A stretch of 11,184 nucleotides of DNA from Chloroflexota bacterium (GTDB taxonomy: Bacteria; Chloroflexota; Anaerolineae; J102), in the NCBI GenBank assembly GCA_024276255.1, contig JAJRXO010000167.1:1-11184 (forward strand), given 5' to 3'. Of the stretch, positions 1 to 7,184 are shown in pieces (position 1 is the first letter of the stretch; each line of letters begins with the position of its first letter). The notes beneath the pieces are model-generated. The model ran no database searches. It saw only the letters and a list, made by a program, of their open reading frames with translations, and had not been told where the DNA came from. Position numbers and translations under genes: made by a program.

Positions 1-1152
1 CACGGCCACGGTCTGTCCGGGTTGCACACTGAAGCTGATCTCATCCAGCACGGGATCAGCGTCGAAATACGAGAAACGCACGTCGCGAAATTCCACGGCC
101 CCCTGCATGGTTGCAGCATAACCGGCGGCGTTTTCATCCAGATTGGTTTCAGCGTTGATCAATTCCAGAATACGCCGGGCAGCCGACAGGCCGGATGAAA
201 CCTGTGAGTAAGCAAACAACGACACGAAGGTGGGAAAGCCCAGCAATTGCAACAGGCCCATATAGGCGACGACATCCCCCACCGTGAGCAAGTTTTGGCG
301 GTAAAGAAGTACCGCATGTAAAAAGCCGCCGGCATTGGCCAGGCCCAGCAGCAGCAGGGGGAGAAAGCGCGCTTCCACATCTCCCTGATGCACAAAAGCA
401 TCGCGGAAGGCTCGTGTGCGATCGGCAAAACGATTCACCTCAGCCGGTTCCTGGGCGGCCCCCTTGACGGTTTCAATGCCGTCGATGGCCTCCGCCAGGC
501 GTTCGTTCATGAGGCCAAACGAGGCTCGCACGTGGCGGGTGATAGGTTGCAGCTCGTGCAGGTATTGTGCCAGGGCCGCGGCATAGAAAATGATATACAG
601 AGCCGGCACCAGCATCAACGACGGGTGATAGCGCGGGGCCAGCAGCAATGGCATGAACAGAAAATTGGCCGATCCCACGACCAGATTGATGCCGGGATTG
701 TACATGAGATTGATCTCGCGCACGTCATTGGTGGCGCGAGCCATGGTATCGCCCACCGGCTGTAAATGATGAAAGGTCATGCTCTTGCCCAGCAGGCTGG
801 CATACAGTTCATCACGGATATCGCGTTCCATGCGCTGGCCGATGAGCTCGGCGCCGAAGTTGCGCCCCAACTGCAACAGGCTGCGCCCGACCTGGGTGGC
901 CACGATCAGCAAAGCCGTGCGCATCAGGGTCGCCGTGCGCGGCGGCTGAGCCAGGATGTCGTTGAATGCCTGTCCCGTGAACACGGGGATTGCAGCCGCC
1001 AGAATAGCGTTGCTAAAGGCGCCAGCGAACATGACCAACCACAAATACCAGTGTCGTATACTGTGCGAGATCAGCCAGTGCGTGGCACTGCGGCGATTGG
1101 TTTTATAACGTCGCGGTAAAGTAAACTCAGCGGGGGAACTCAGGGCAGTCAT
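1..1152 (-). CDS. ABC exporter, fused permease/ATPase (partial, 3' end missing)
   Basis: The minus strand reads open from an ATG at 1152-1150 to the window edge, giving 384 residues with no stop. Residues about 35-330 form an ABC-exporter transmembrane domain with hydrophobic helices (for example around HWYLWLVMFAGAF and NLVVGSANFLFMPLLLAP) and the exporter-type segment MTFHHLQPVGDTMARATNDV, which resembles the first coupling-helix region of MsbA/LmrA-like proteins. From about residue 351 the nucleotide-binding domain begins (GAVEFRDVRFSY, with Y362 as the likely A-loop aromatic), and PGQTVAV leads into a Walker A that lies outside the window. The protein is therefore a half-size exporter of the lipid/multidrug type, exporting a substrate at the inner membrane with ATP; the substrate cannot be told. 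No strong Shine-Dalgarno precedes the ATG, so the exact start is uncertain. It is divergent from the AI-2E family gene. Confidence 0.9.
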   Translation of the reverse strand, partial: MTALSSPAEFTLPRRYKTNRRSATHWLISHSIRHWYLWLVMFAGAFSNAILAAAIPVFTGQAFNDILAQPPRTATLMRTALLIVATQVGRSLLQLGRNFGAELIGQRMERDIRDELYASLLGKSMTFHHLQPVGDTMARATNDVREINLMYNPGINLVVGSANFLFMPLLLAPRYHPSLMLVPALYIIFYAAALAQYLHELQPITRHVRASFGLMNERLAEAIDGIETVKGAAQEPAEVNRFADRTRAFRDAFVHQGDVEARFLPLLLLGLANAGGFLHAVLLYRQNLLTVGDVVAYMGLLQLLGFPTFVSLFAYSQVSSGLSAARRILELINAETNLDENAAGYAATMQGAVEFRDVRFSYFDADPVLDEISFSVQPGQTVAV

Positions 1153-1237
1153 AGCTGAATTCAACCACAAAGCCCCCGCCTTCGGCAAACCTGGCAGGGG
1201 AAATGTGCAATCTCAGTGAGGTCGGCTTGCCGAAGCA

Positions 1238-1251
1238 TTGCGAAGTCGCAA
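1238..1251. promoter_or_regulatory. 14-bp palindrome, possible operator
   Basis: TTGCGA-AG-TCGCAA is a perfect 6+6 inverted repeat with a 2-base centre, lying about 90 bases upstream of the exporter start on the minus strand. Its size fits a dimeric repressor site, but no regulator is identified and only one copy was seen. Confidence 0.25.
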
Positions 1252-1403
1252 GGTTATCGTTGACGCATTCCCAGATTTTGGAGATCGACCGCTGCCATCA
1301 GGCGGGGAACGGGCTCGCATCCCCATAAAGCCTGCGATGCACCCCCAGCGCAAGGGTGTAACCCATAAAAAATGGAAGCGGTTGGTCGCACCTGGGCCTT
1401 CGG

Positions 1404-1465
1404 CGCATCACGGCTGCACCGGGCGCTTATGTTGCGTGCGCTCTCCGCAACCGTGATGCGGAGAG
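1404..1465. repeat. Two overlapping, mutually exclusive stem-loops
   Basis: CGCATCACGG at 1404-1413 is perfectly complementary to CCGTGATGCG at 1451-1460 (37-base loop). CTCTCCGC at 1441-1448 is perfectly complementary to GCGGAGAG at 1458-1465 (9-base loop). The two stems share 1458-1460, and the second stem's loop holds most of the first stem's right arm, so they cannot form together. Such an arrangement is seen in attenuators and in mobile repeat elements; which one applies here is unknown. Confidence 0.4.
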
Positions 1466-1505
1466 GCCAAGCCTGCCCCAAACGCACCCACGGTAGCGAA
1501 ACTCA

Positions 1506-1534
1506 TGGCAACTGGGGCCGCCTTCGTGTATACT
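1506..1534 (+). promoter_or_regulatory. Possible sigma70-type promoter for the AI-2E family gene
   Basis: TATACT at 1529-1534 matches five of six bases of the -10 consensus. TGGCAA at 1506-1511, 17 bases upstream, matches three of six -35 bases. A start near 1541 would place a short hairpin (CCCGA 1546-1550 with TCGGG 1557-1561) at the very 5' end of the mRNA. This is a motif match only. Confidence 0.35.
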
Positions 1535-1585
1535 AATGTCTGGTACCCGACACTTTTCGGGATGTCTAACCATGCGCTGTCCTTC

Positions 1586-1623
1586 GCCGGATTGCCAGGC
1601 CGGCCTGCAAGGCTGAATCCGGC
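1586..1623. repeat. Nested inverted repeat in the AI-2E gene leader
   Basis: GCCGGATT at 1586-1593 pairs perfectly with AATCCGGC at 1616-1623. Between them lies a perfect 12-bp palindrome, CAGGCCGGCCTG, at 1596-1607. The nested arrangement would fold into a strong stem in RNA. It lies about 80 bases before the chosen start codon, in the predicted 5' untranslated region. Confidence 0.4.
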
Positions 1624-1701
1624 TGCCAAAGGCACCCAGGGCGGATGCGCCACCCGCTCAATGTCATAATCCATCTTTTAGCTCCCCCACACCTAAATAC
1701 C

Positions 1702-3093
1702 ATGATGAAAAGCGATTTTGAACCTCAAGCGGTTGTTGCCCCCCCGTCGTGGTCTGCCACCACGCGAATCGTGATCCTGACCTTTTCACTTCTGGCCGCG
1801 CTGTGGCTGGTGTGGTTGGCCCGGCCGTTCTGGTGGCTGCTGATCCTCTCTTCCATCATTGCCTATTTGTTGCAGCCTCTCATCGGCGGACTGACGCGTT
1901 TGAAAATCCCGCGGTCGATAGCAACCATCGTCGTAGTGTTGTTGGCTTTGGCGCTGGTACTCTCCATGCTGCTGATCCTGATCCCGTCGTTGCTGATCGA
2001 TTTGCAGCCTGTGTCGTTTGATCTGGCGGGCTGGCTGAGTCAGACCGTGACGTGGATACAGGCCCTACCTCAGACATGGCCGGGTATCCAGATATTGGGC
2101 ATGCAAATCGATTTTACACCTCTGTACAACCAGATCGTGGCTGGCCTCAGCTATGTGGATCTACTGGCGTGGCTGCCCACGCCCTCTGAATGGATCAACG
2201 TGTTAAATGAGACCGTTCGCAGCGCTAGCAGTGTGTTGGGCTTTGCTACCAATCTGGCGACTTCGGTGTTTGCGCTCACGATCGCCCTGCTGGTGGGCCT
2301 GATGTTGTTGCTTATTTTCACCATGTATCTGAGCAAGGACCTGCCTCATTTTTTCGAATCCGTCATCGCTCTGGCGCCAGAGCCTTATCAACCGGAATGG
2401 CGTGAGCTGTGGCGTCGCACCGGTGAGGTATGGCATGCGTTTTTCCGCGGTCAATTATTGCTGAGCCTGGTGGTGGGCTCGAGTGTGTGGCTGGGATTGC
2501 GTCTCATCGGCATGCCGGGCGCCTTGGTCATGGGGCTGATCGCCGGCATCCTGGAGATCCTGCCCAATATAGGCCCCATTCTGGCCCTGATCCCGGCCGT
2601 GATCGTGGCCCTGCTGGGCGGTTCCACCATCTATCCGGCTGTTCCTCATCTCACCGTGGTGCTGGCCGTGATTATCCTCTACACATTGATTCAGCAACTG
2701 GAGAACTACATTCTCGTGCCGCGCATTCTGGGCGAGAGCGTAGGCGTGCATCCGATATTTGTGCTGGCTGGTGTGCTGGTCTTTTCATTCCATTTTGGTG
2801 TGCTGGGCGCCTTTGTGGCAGCGCCCATTCTGGCCACATTACGCACCTGGGGCGAATATATCCATAAACGATTGTTGGGCGAATATCCGTACCCCGATTT
2901 GCTACCGCCTCCTGTCCCGGCCCCGCATCCTGCCCCCGCATCCCCTGTTCCTGCCCCTTCTCCGCCGGTCGATCAGCCCTCTAAACCTGCGCAACCCGAT
3001 TCTGCCGCGGCCTCGCCGGCGCCCACGGTGAAATTGCAGCGCCCTTCGGCCACGCCCCCACCTCCACGGCCCAAAGGCCCAGCGCCAGAGTAG
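1702..3093 (+). CDS. AI-2E family transporter / PerM-like membrane protein with proline-rich tail
   Basis: Chosen start 1702 gives 463 residues; an upstream in-frame ATG at 1645 would add 19. Neither has a good Shine-Dalgarno, so the start is open. The chain shows hydrophobic segments at about 23-40, 43-61 and 72-98, a long soluble stretch, another segment near 190-215 ending in FTMYLSKD, and a dense hydrophobic second half with the family-type stretch AGILEILPNIGPILALIP. This pattern matches the AI-2E/PerM (YdiK, TqsA) family of inner-membrane proteins. Members have been linked to export of the quorum signal AI-2 or to ion antiport; the substrate here is unknown. Residues 395-463 are an added low-complexity tail with 27 prolines in 69 residues, probably cytoplasmic and disordered. 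The family core is usually around 350 residues, so the tail explains the extra length. Confidence 0.85.
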   Translation: MMKSDFEPQAVVAPPSWSATTRIVILTFSLLAALWLVWLARPFWWLLILSSIIAYLLQPLIGGLTRLKIPRSIATIVVVLLALALVLSMLLILIPSLLIDLQPVSFDLAGWLSQTVTWIQALPQTWPGIQILGMQIDFTPLYNQIVAGLSYVDLLAWLPTPSEWINVLNETVRSASSVLGFATNLATSVFALTIALLVGLMLLLIFTMYLSKDLPHFFESVIALAPEPYQPEWRELWRRTGEVWHAFFRGQLLLSLVVGSSVWLGLRLIGMPGALVMGLIAGILEILPNIGPILALIPAVIVALLGGSTIYPAVPHLTVVLAVIILYTLIQQLENYILVPRILGESVGVHPIFVLAGVLVFSFHFGVLGAFVAAPILATLRTWGEYIHKRLLGEYPYPDLLPPPVPAPHPAPASPVPAPSPPVDQPSKPAQPDSAAASPAPTVKLQRPSATPPPPRPKGPAPE

Positions 3094-3126
3094 GGGGTAA
3101 CTTGCCATTTTTTGACCCTTGATTTT

Positions 3127-3155
3127 TCAGGATCAGCCTGACATCGATGTACAAT
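3127..3155 (+). promoter_or_regulatory. Possible promoter of the CBS-korAB operon
   Basis: TACAAT at 3150-3155 is a five-of-six -10 match. No good -35 lies 17 bases upstream; that position (TCAGGA, 3127-3132) overlaps a small perfect inverted repeat, TCAGG-ATCAG-CCTGA at 3127-3141. A poor -35 beside an inverted repeat is common for promoters that need an activator, but this is only a suggestion. Confidence 0.3.
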
Positions 3156-3212
3156 GAATTTACCCCAAAGCGAGCATAGCCATTCTATCTCGTTTCTCGC
3201 AAGGAAAATCTT

Positions 3213-3680
3213 ATGAGCATATTTGAGGAATTACACAATCATCCTCTACAACAACTTGATCTCGGCCATTATTGCCGGGTCTCGGTACATGATAGCGTTC
3301 AGGACGTAGTGCAGCAAATGCAGGTGAGCAACAGCAATTGCGCGTTTGTCATGGACAACGATGCCCTGGTGGGTATTTTTACCGATCGGGACGTATTGCA
3401 AAAAGTTGCCACGCACAACGAACTGTGGTCACAGCCGGTTTCCAATGTAATGACGCCCGATCCGGTCGTGGCTCGTTCCGATTACAGCATTGCCACGGCC
3501 CTGAAGTTAATGGATGAACACCATGTGCGCAATCTGCCGGTGCTCACGCCGGAGGGCTCGGTTGCCGGTAATTTCACCCACCACGCCTTTATGCGTTATC
3601 TGGCCGATTACTTTCCCACCGATATCTATAATCGCCCCTCCGAAGCCCGACGTACAACGCGCCATCGTCACGGGGCTTAA
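3213..3680 (+). CDS. Stand-alone tandem CBS-domain protein
   Basis: This 155-residue protein starts at an ATG preceded by AAGGAAA at 3201-3207. It consists of two CBS motifs: about residues 15-66 (ending GIFTDRDVL) and about 76-130 (starting VSNVMTPDPV). Such a pair forms a Bateman module, which in other proteins binds AMP, ADP, ATP or S-adenosylmethionine and regulates a partner. The first motif keeps the canonical G-x-x-T-x-x-D at G54-D60. The second reads GNFTHHA at 119-125 and lacks the aspartate that normally contacts ribose, so only one nucleotide site may be intact. There is no DNA-binding or catalytic domain. It is the first gene of an operon, 51 bases before korA, whose partner KorB carries its own CBS pair; a regulatory role on KorAB is a reasonable inference. 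The C-terminal residues after about 143 are basic and look unstructured. Confidence 0.88.
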   Translation: MSIFEELHNHPLQQLDLGHYCRVSVHDSVQDVVQQMQVSNSNCAFVMDNDALVGIFTDRDVLQKVATHNELWSQPVSNVMTPDPVVARSDYSIATALKLMDEHHVRNLPVLTPEGSVAGNFTHHAFMRYLADYFPTDIYNRPSEARRTTRHRHGA

Positions 3681-3695
3681 AAGGTTCCATCTTTT

Positions 3696-3716
3696 GTCGG
3701 GCGGTGGTCGCCCGGC
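3696..3716 (+). promoter_or_regulatory. Intercistronic hairpin between the CBS gene and korA
   Basis: CGGGCG at 3698-3703 pairs perfectly with CGCCCG at 3709-3714 over a 5-base loop, and the stem extends by a G-T and a G-C pair to 3696/3716. It sits 15 bases after the CBS stop codon and just before the korA ribosome site (AGGAGA, 3720-3725). No T-run follows, so it is not a classic terminator. It may set mRNA processing or the relative expression of the two genes. Confidence 0.4.
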
Positions 3717-3731
3717 ACCAGGAGAATATCT

Positions 3732-5591
3732 ATGAATGCACCTACAATTAAGGAGTTGGATTCTGTTGTCATTCGCTTCGCTGGTGACTCGGGCGACGGC
3801 ATGCAGCTTACCGGCACCCAGTTCACCAACACGGCCGCAATCATCGGCAACGACATCAGCACCCTCCCCGACTATCCCGCTGAAATCCGGGCACCGGCCG
3901 GCACCCTGGCCGGGGTCAGTGGCTTTCAGGTTCAACTTTCCGAGCACGATATCTGGACGCCCGGCGACGCCCCGGATGTGCTCATTGCCATGAATCCTGC
4001 CGCACTCAAGGTCAGCCTGCCCGATCTCGATGTCGGCGCCACGGTGATCGTTAACACCGATGCTTTTACCAAGAGCAATCTCAAAAAAGCCGGTTACGAG
4101 TCGAACCCGCTGGAAGACGATACGCTGGATAAATACACCGTTTACAAGGTGCCGATTACCACCCTCAATCGCGAAGCCGTCAAGGGGGTGGAGAGCCTGA
4201 GCTCCAAAGGCATCGACCGCAGCCAGAACTTCTTTGCCCTGGGGTTGGTCTACTGGCTGTATGATCGGCCGCTGGATAACACCATTGCCTGGGTGAAGAC
4301 CAAATTCGCCCGCCGCCCCGAGGTAGTCGAGGCCAACGTGCGTGCTTTACAGGCTGGCTATCATTACGGCGATACCACGCGCGCATTCCAGACCCGCTAT
4401 CATATTCGGGCTGCCTCATTGGAGCCCGGCACCTATCGCAAGGTGAGCGGTAACGAGGCCCTGGCTCTGGGCCTGGTGACAGCCGCCAAAAAAGCCAACA
4501 AAACCCTGTTCTACGCCGCATATCCTATTACCCCCGCCAGTGATATCCTGCATTCGTTGGCGCCGTTGCGCAACTATGATGTCATCACCTTCCAGGCTGA
4601 AGACGAGATCGCGGCCATGGGGGCCACAGTGGGGGCGGCATTTGGCGGCGTCATGGCGGTCACCGGCACCAGCGGCCCCGGTCTGGCTCTGAAAAGCGAA
4701 GCCCTCAACCTGGCCGTGATGCTGGAATTACCCATGGTGATCATCAACGTACAGCGCGGGGGTCCCAGCACGGGCCTGCCCACCAAGGTGGAACAATCCG
4801 ATCTGTTGCAGGCCATGTTTGGTCGTAATGGTGAAAGCCCCATTCCCATCATTGCGCCGGCCACACCTGCCGATGCCTTTGACGTGGCCATTGAGGCCTA
4901 CCGCCTGGCTGTGCGGGCCACCACGCCGGTCATGATCCTCAGCGATGGATATCTGGGCAACAGCGCTGAACCCTGGCGTATTCCTGATCCCGACAGTATT
5001 CCTCCCATTTTCATTGAACATCCCAGCGGCCCCAACAGCGACGATGGCAGCTTTCTACCCTACAAGCGCGATCCGCTCACCCTGAGCCGACCATGGGCCC
5101 TGCCCGGCACACCCGGCCTGGAGCACCGACTGGGAGGTCTGGAAAAATCACCGGAACGCGGCAATGTGTCGTATGCGCCGGAAGATCACCAGCGCATGAC
5201 CGACGACCGGGCCGCCAAGGTGGCTCGGTTGGCCGATGTCATCCCCGAACAGGCGGTATATGGCCCCGAAGAGGGCGAGTTGCTCGTCGTCGGTTGGGGC
5301 AGCACCTATGGCGCCATTCATGCCGCTGTGGCGCAGGCGCTGGCCAAAGGTCAACCGGTGGCGCAGATCCACATTCGTTATATCAACCCCTTCCCGCGCA
5401 ACCTGGGCTATATCCTGCAACGATATCGCCATGTGCTGGTGGCCGAAATGAACATGGGCCAGCTCAGCTTCCTGTTGCGCGGCCGTTACCTGCGCGACCT
5501 GCATACCCTGCACAAGGTTAAAGGTCGCCCCTTCAAGATCAGTGAAATCAGCCAAAAGATCGATGAGATCCTGGCAGGAGTGGCACAATGA
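3732..5591 (+). CDS. korA: 2-oxoacid:ferredoxin oxidoreductase (KorA type), fused gamma-alpha subunit
   Basis: The 619-residue protein begins at an ATG with AGGAGA six bases upstream. Residues 1 to about 210 are the gamma domain, with its signature G18-D-S-G-D-G-M-Q-L-T-G28 and later YPAEIRAPAGTLAGVSGFQV. From about 235 comes the alpha subunit: YPITPASDIL at 264-273, which helps form the thiamine-diphosphate site, and RGGPSTGLPTK at 342-352, the form typical of KorA proteins rather than pyruvate or VorB types. The C-terminal domain II runs from about 514 to 600 (VVGWGSTYGAIHAAV, VAEMNMGQLS). With KorB it should form the enzyme converting 2-oxoglutarate and CoA to succinyl-CoA, CO2 and reduced ferredoxin, or the reverse in reductive carbon fixation. 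Substrate choice is from family resemblance. The length is normal for fused KorA. Its stop overlaps the korB start by four bases (ATGA), so translation is probably coupled. Confidence 0.93.
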   Translation: MNAPTIKELDSVVIRFAGDSGDGMQLTGTQFTNTAAIIGNDISTLPDYPAEIRAPAGTLAGVSGFQVQLSEHDIWTPGDAPDVLIAMNPAALKVSLPDLDVGATVIVNTDAFTKSNLKKAGYESNPLEDDTLDKYTVYKVPITTLNREAVKGVESLSSKGIDRSQNFFALGLVYWLYDRPLDNTIAWVKTKFARRPEVVEANVRALQAGYHYGDTTRAFQTRYHIRAASLEPGTYRKVSGNEALALGLVTAAKKANKTLFYAAYPITPASDILHSLAPLRNYDVITFQAEDEIAAMGATVGAAFGGVMAVTGTSGPGLALKSEALNLAVMLELPMVIINVQRGGPSTGLPTKVEQSDLLQAMFGRNGESPIPIIAPATPADAFDVAIEAYRLAVRATTPVMILSDGYLGNSAEPWRIPDPDSIPPIFIEHPSGPNSDDGSFLPYKRDPLTLSRPWALPGTPGLEHRLGGLEKSPERGNVSYAPEDHQRMTDDRAAKVARLADVIPEQAVYGPEEGELLVVGWGSTYGAIHAAVAQALAKGQPVAQIHIRYINPFPRNLGYILQRYRHVLVAEMNMGQLSFLLRGRYLRDLHTLHKVKGRPFKISEISQKIDEILAGVAQ

Positions 5592-7105
5592 GCACAGCAG
5601 ACACCCTTCATCTGTCCCCCAAGGACTTCGCCTCCGATCAGACCTTACGCTGGTGTCCGGGTTGTGGCGACTACGCCATCATCTCACAGGTGCAGAAAAC
5701 CCTGCCCAAGCTCGGTATTCCCAAGGAAAACATCGTCTTCATTTCCGGCATCGGATGCTCCAGCCGTTTTCCCTACTACATGAACACCTACGGTATTCAC
5801 AGCATTCACGGTCGTGCCCCCACGCTGGCGACGGGCCTGAAACTGGCCAATCCCGAGCTGAGCGTGTGGGTGATTACCGGGGATGGCGACGGGCTTTCGA
5901 TTGGCGGCAATCATCTCATCCATGCCTGCCGTCGTAACGTTGATCTCAATATCATCCTCTTTAACAACCGCATTTACGGCCTCACCAAGGGCCAGTATTC
6001 CCCCACTTCGCCGCAGGGCACACGCACCAAATCGTCGCCCATGGGCAGTCTGGAACAGCCCATCAATCCCCTCTCGCTGGTCCTGGCATCCGAAGCGACC
6101 TTCATCGCCCGTACGGTTGATGTCATTACCAAGCACATGGGTAACATCTTCGAAAGAGCGGCCCATCACAAGGGTGTCTCCTTTGTGGAAGTGTTCCAGA
6201 ATTGCATTATCTTCAACAACGGCGCCTGGCAGCCTTACAGCGACAGGAAGCTGCGTTCTGACAACGATCTCTTCCTCGAACACGGTAAACCCATGATCTT
6301 CGGCATGAATGATGATAAAGGCATCATCATGGGGAAATCTGGCTTCGAGGTGGTCGAACTGGGCGATGAATACTCCGAAGACGATCTGGTCGTTCATGAC
6401 GTCACCTCCGTGAGCCAGGCCTGGATGTTGAGCCGGCTCACCCATCCAATGCCCATCGGTGTGATCCTGGATGTGCAGCGCACCCCTTATGAGGTGGCTG
6501 CCTGGGCTCAGGTGGAGGAAGCCAAGCTGCAAAAAGGTGAAGGTGATCTGAACACACTTTTCCATGCCGCCGACACCTGGCAGATTCAGCCCCAGGGTGA
6601 AGAGGTCGCTGTGCCGCAGATGACCGTGCAGGCCACCATGCCGCACAACCTGGATGAAGCTTATATGGATGAAATGCTGTTGGATCTGAGCAAGAGTGAG
6701 CTTGACGAGCGCCTGAGCGGCATGACCATCGCCGATCTCAAACCCAGCGCCCCCATCCTCGTCGCCGATAGCGCCCGCCTTGACCACGCCATCCAGCTCA
6801 TGCAGCAACACAACATCGGCTGCCTGCTGGTCACCAATGTTGATGGACATCTGGACGGCATTTTCACCGAGTATGACGTGAGCAAGCGGGTGGTCGGACA
6901 GGACATAGATTTGCACACCAGCACCGTCAACGACTTTATGACGAAGGATCCTGCCACGATGACGCTGGATGCGCCCGTGATCGAAGCCCTGCACCTTATC
7001 TCCACCTACGGTTTTCGCCACATACCGGTGGTCGATGAACACGATTTGCCGCTGGGCATCTTCTCTGTGCGCGACATCATTCACTTCCTGGCGACCGTGC
7101 TCTGA
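5588..7105 (+). CDS. korB: 2-oxoacid:ferredoxin oxidoreductase beta subunit (KorB) fused to a C-terminal CBS pair
   Basis: This is a 505-residue protein, where KorB is usually about 290-350. Residues 1 to about 335 are the catalytic beta subunit: C23-P-G-C26-G-D, G-C57-S-S and N-C206-I-I supply the four cysteines expected for its [4Fe-4S] cluster. G98-D-G-D-G with N126-N127 is the thiamine-diphosphate/Mg binding motif. The core ends with GEGDLNTLF...DTWQI (to 333), as in other KorB proteins. A linker of about 45 residues, rich in acidic residues and leucine, follows, and then two CBS motifs at about 379-436 (GIFTEYDV, D430 present) and 446-505 (GIFSVRDII, D496 present). Both CBS motifs keep the G-x-x-[ST]-x-x-D signature, so nucleotide binding is plausible. 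The frame is unbroken and GEGDL-to-CBS reads continuously, so the fusion is real in this sequence. AGGAG at 5576-5580 serves the start. A terminator follows the stop. Confidence 0.93.
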   Translation: MSTADTLHLSPKDFASDQTLRWCPGCGDYAIISQVQKTLPKLGIPKENIVFISGIGCSSRFPYYMNTYGIHSIHGRAPTLATGLKLANPELSVWVITGDGDGLSIGGNHLIHACRRNVDLNIILFNNRIYGLTKGQYSPTSPQGTRTKSSPMGSLEQPINPLSLVLASEATFIARTVDVITKHMGNIFERAAHHKGVSFVEVFQNCIIFNNGAWQPYSDRKLRSDNDLFLEHGKPMIFGMNDDKGIIMGKSGFEVVELGDEYSEDDLVVHDVTSVSQAWMLSRLTHPMPIGVILDVQRTPYEVAAWAQVEEAKLQKGEGDLNTLFHAADTWQIQPQGEEVAVPQMTVQATMPHNLDEAYMDEMLLDLSKSELDERLSGMTIADLKPSAPILVADSARLDHAIQLMQQHNIGCLLVTNVDGHLDGIFTEYDVSKRVVGQDIDLHTSTVNDFMTKDPATMTLDAPVIEALHLISTYGFRHIPVVDEHDLPLGIFSVRDIIHFLATVL

Positions 7106-7130
7106 CACGCCCCACGCTAGCCTCACACTC

Positions 7131-7171
7131 AGCCCTCCTCGCATCCACCCGGTCGAGGAGGGCTGTTTTTT
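7131..7171 (+). terminator. Rho-independent terminator of the CBS-korAB operon
   Basis: AGCCCTCCTCG at 7131-7141 pairs perfectly over 11 bases with CGAGGAGGGCT at 7154-7164 across a 12-base loop, followed by G and six Ts (7166-7171). It lies 25 bases after the korB stop and between convergent genes. The T-run is on the plus-strand side only, so it should mainly end the plus-strand transcript. Confidence 0.92.
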
Positions 7172-7184
7172 CAGCTGGTCCGGT

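Larger units (their letters stand above)
1153..1701. other. Long divergent non-coding region with several inverted repeats
   Basis: About 550 bases separate the divergent exporter and AI-2E-family genes. Short open frames here (for example 1238-1456 plus and 1254-1487 minus) have no recognisable protein sequence or ribosome site, so I treat the region as non-coding. I looked for tRNA and found none. It holds these perfect inverted repeats: 1180-1188 with 1227-1235, 1238-1251, 1404-1413 with 1451-1460, 1441-1448 with 1458-1465, 1546-1550 with 1557-1561, 1586-1593 with 1616-1623, and a palindrome at 1596-1607. The density suggests promoters and operators for both genes and perhaps a structured leader. 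Confidence 0.6.

Noticed and set aside
388..1119. Two plus-strand open frames (388-765, 766-1119)
   Set aside because: They are antisense to the ABC exporter, whose minus-strand frame is unbroken and clearly homologous to exporters.
1238..1674. Small open frames in the 1153-1701 intergenic region on both strands
   Set aside because: No Shine-Dalgarno, no recognisable sequence, and they overlap each other and the inverted repeats.
3094..3130. Possible terminator after the AI-2E family gene (GGGT...ACCC around a T-run)
   Set aside because: The pairing is only about four bases and the T-run lies in the loop, so it does not meet the usual terminator form.
5684..7144. Long open frame on the minus strand (486 codons) opposite korB
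   Set aside because: It lies entirely against the well-supported korB and its terminator region, and its translation is low-complexity (rich in H, G, D, Q) with no recognisable domain. It is a shadow of codon bias in korB.
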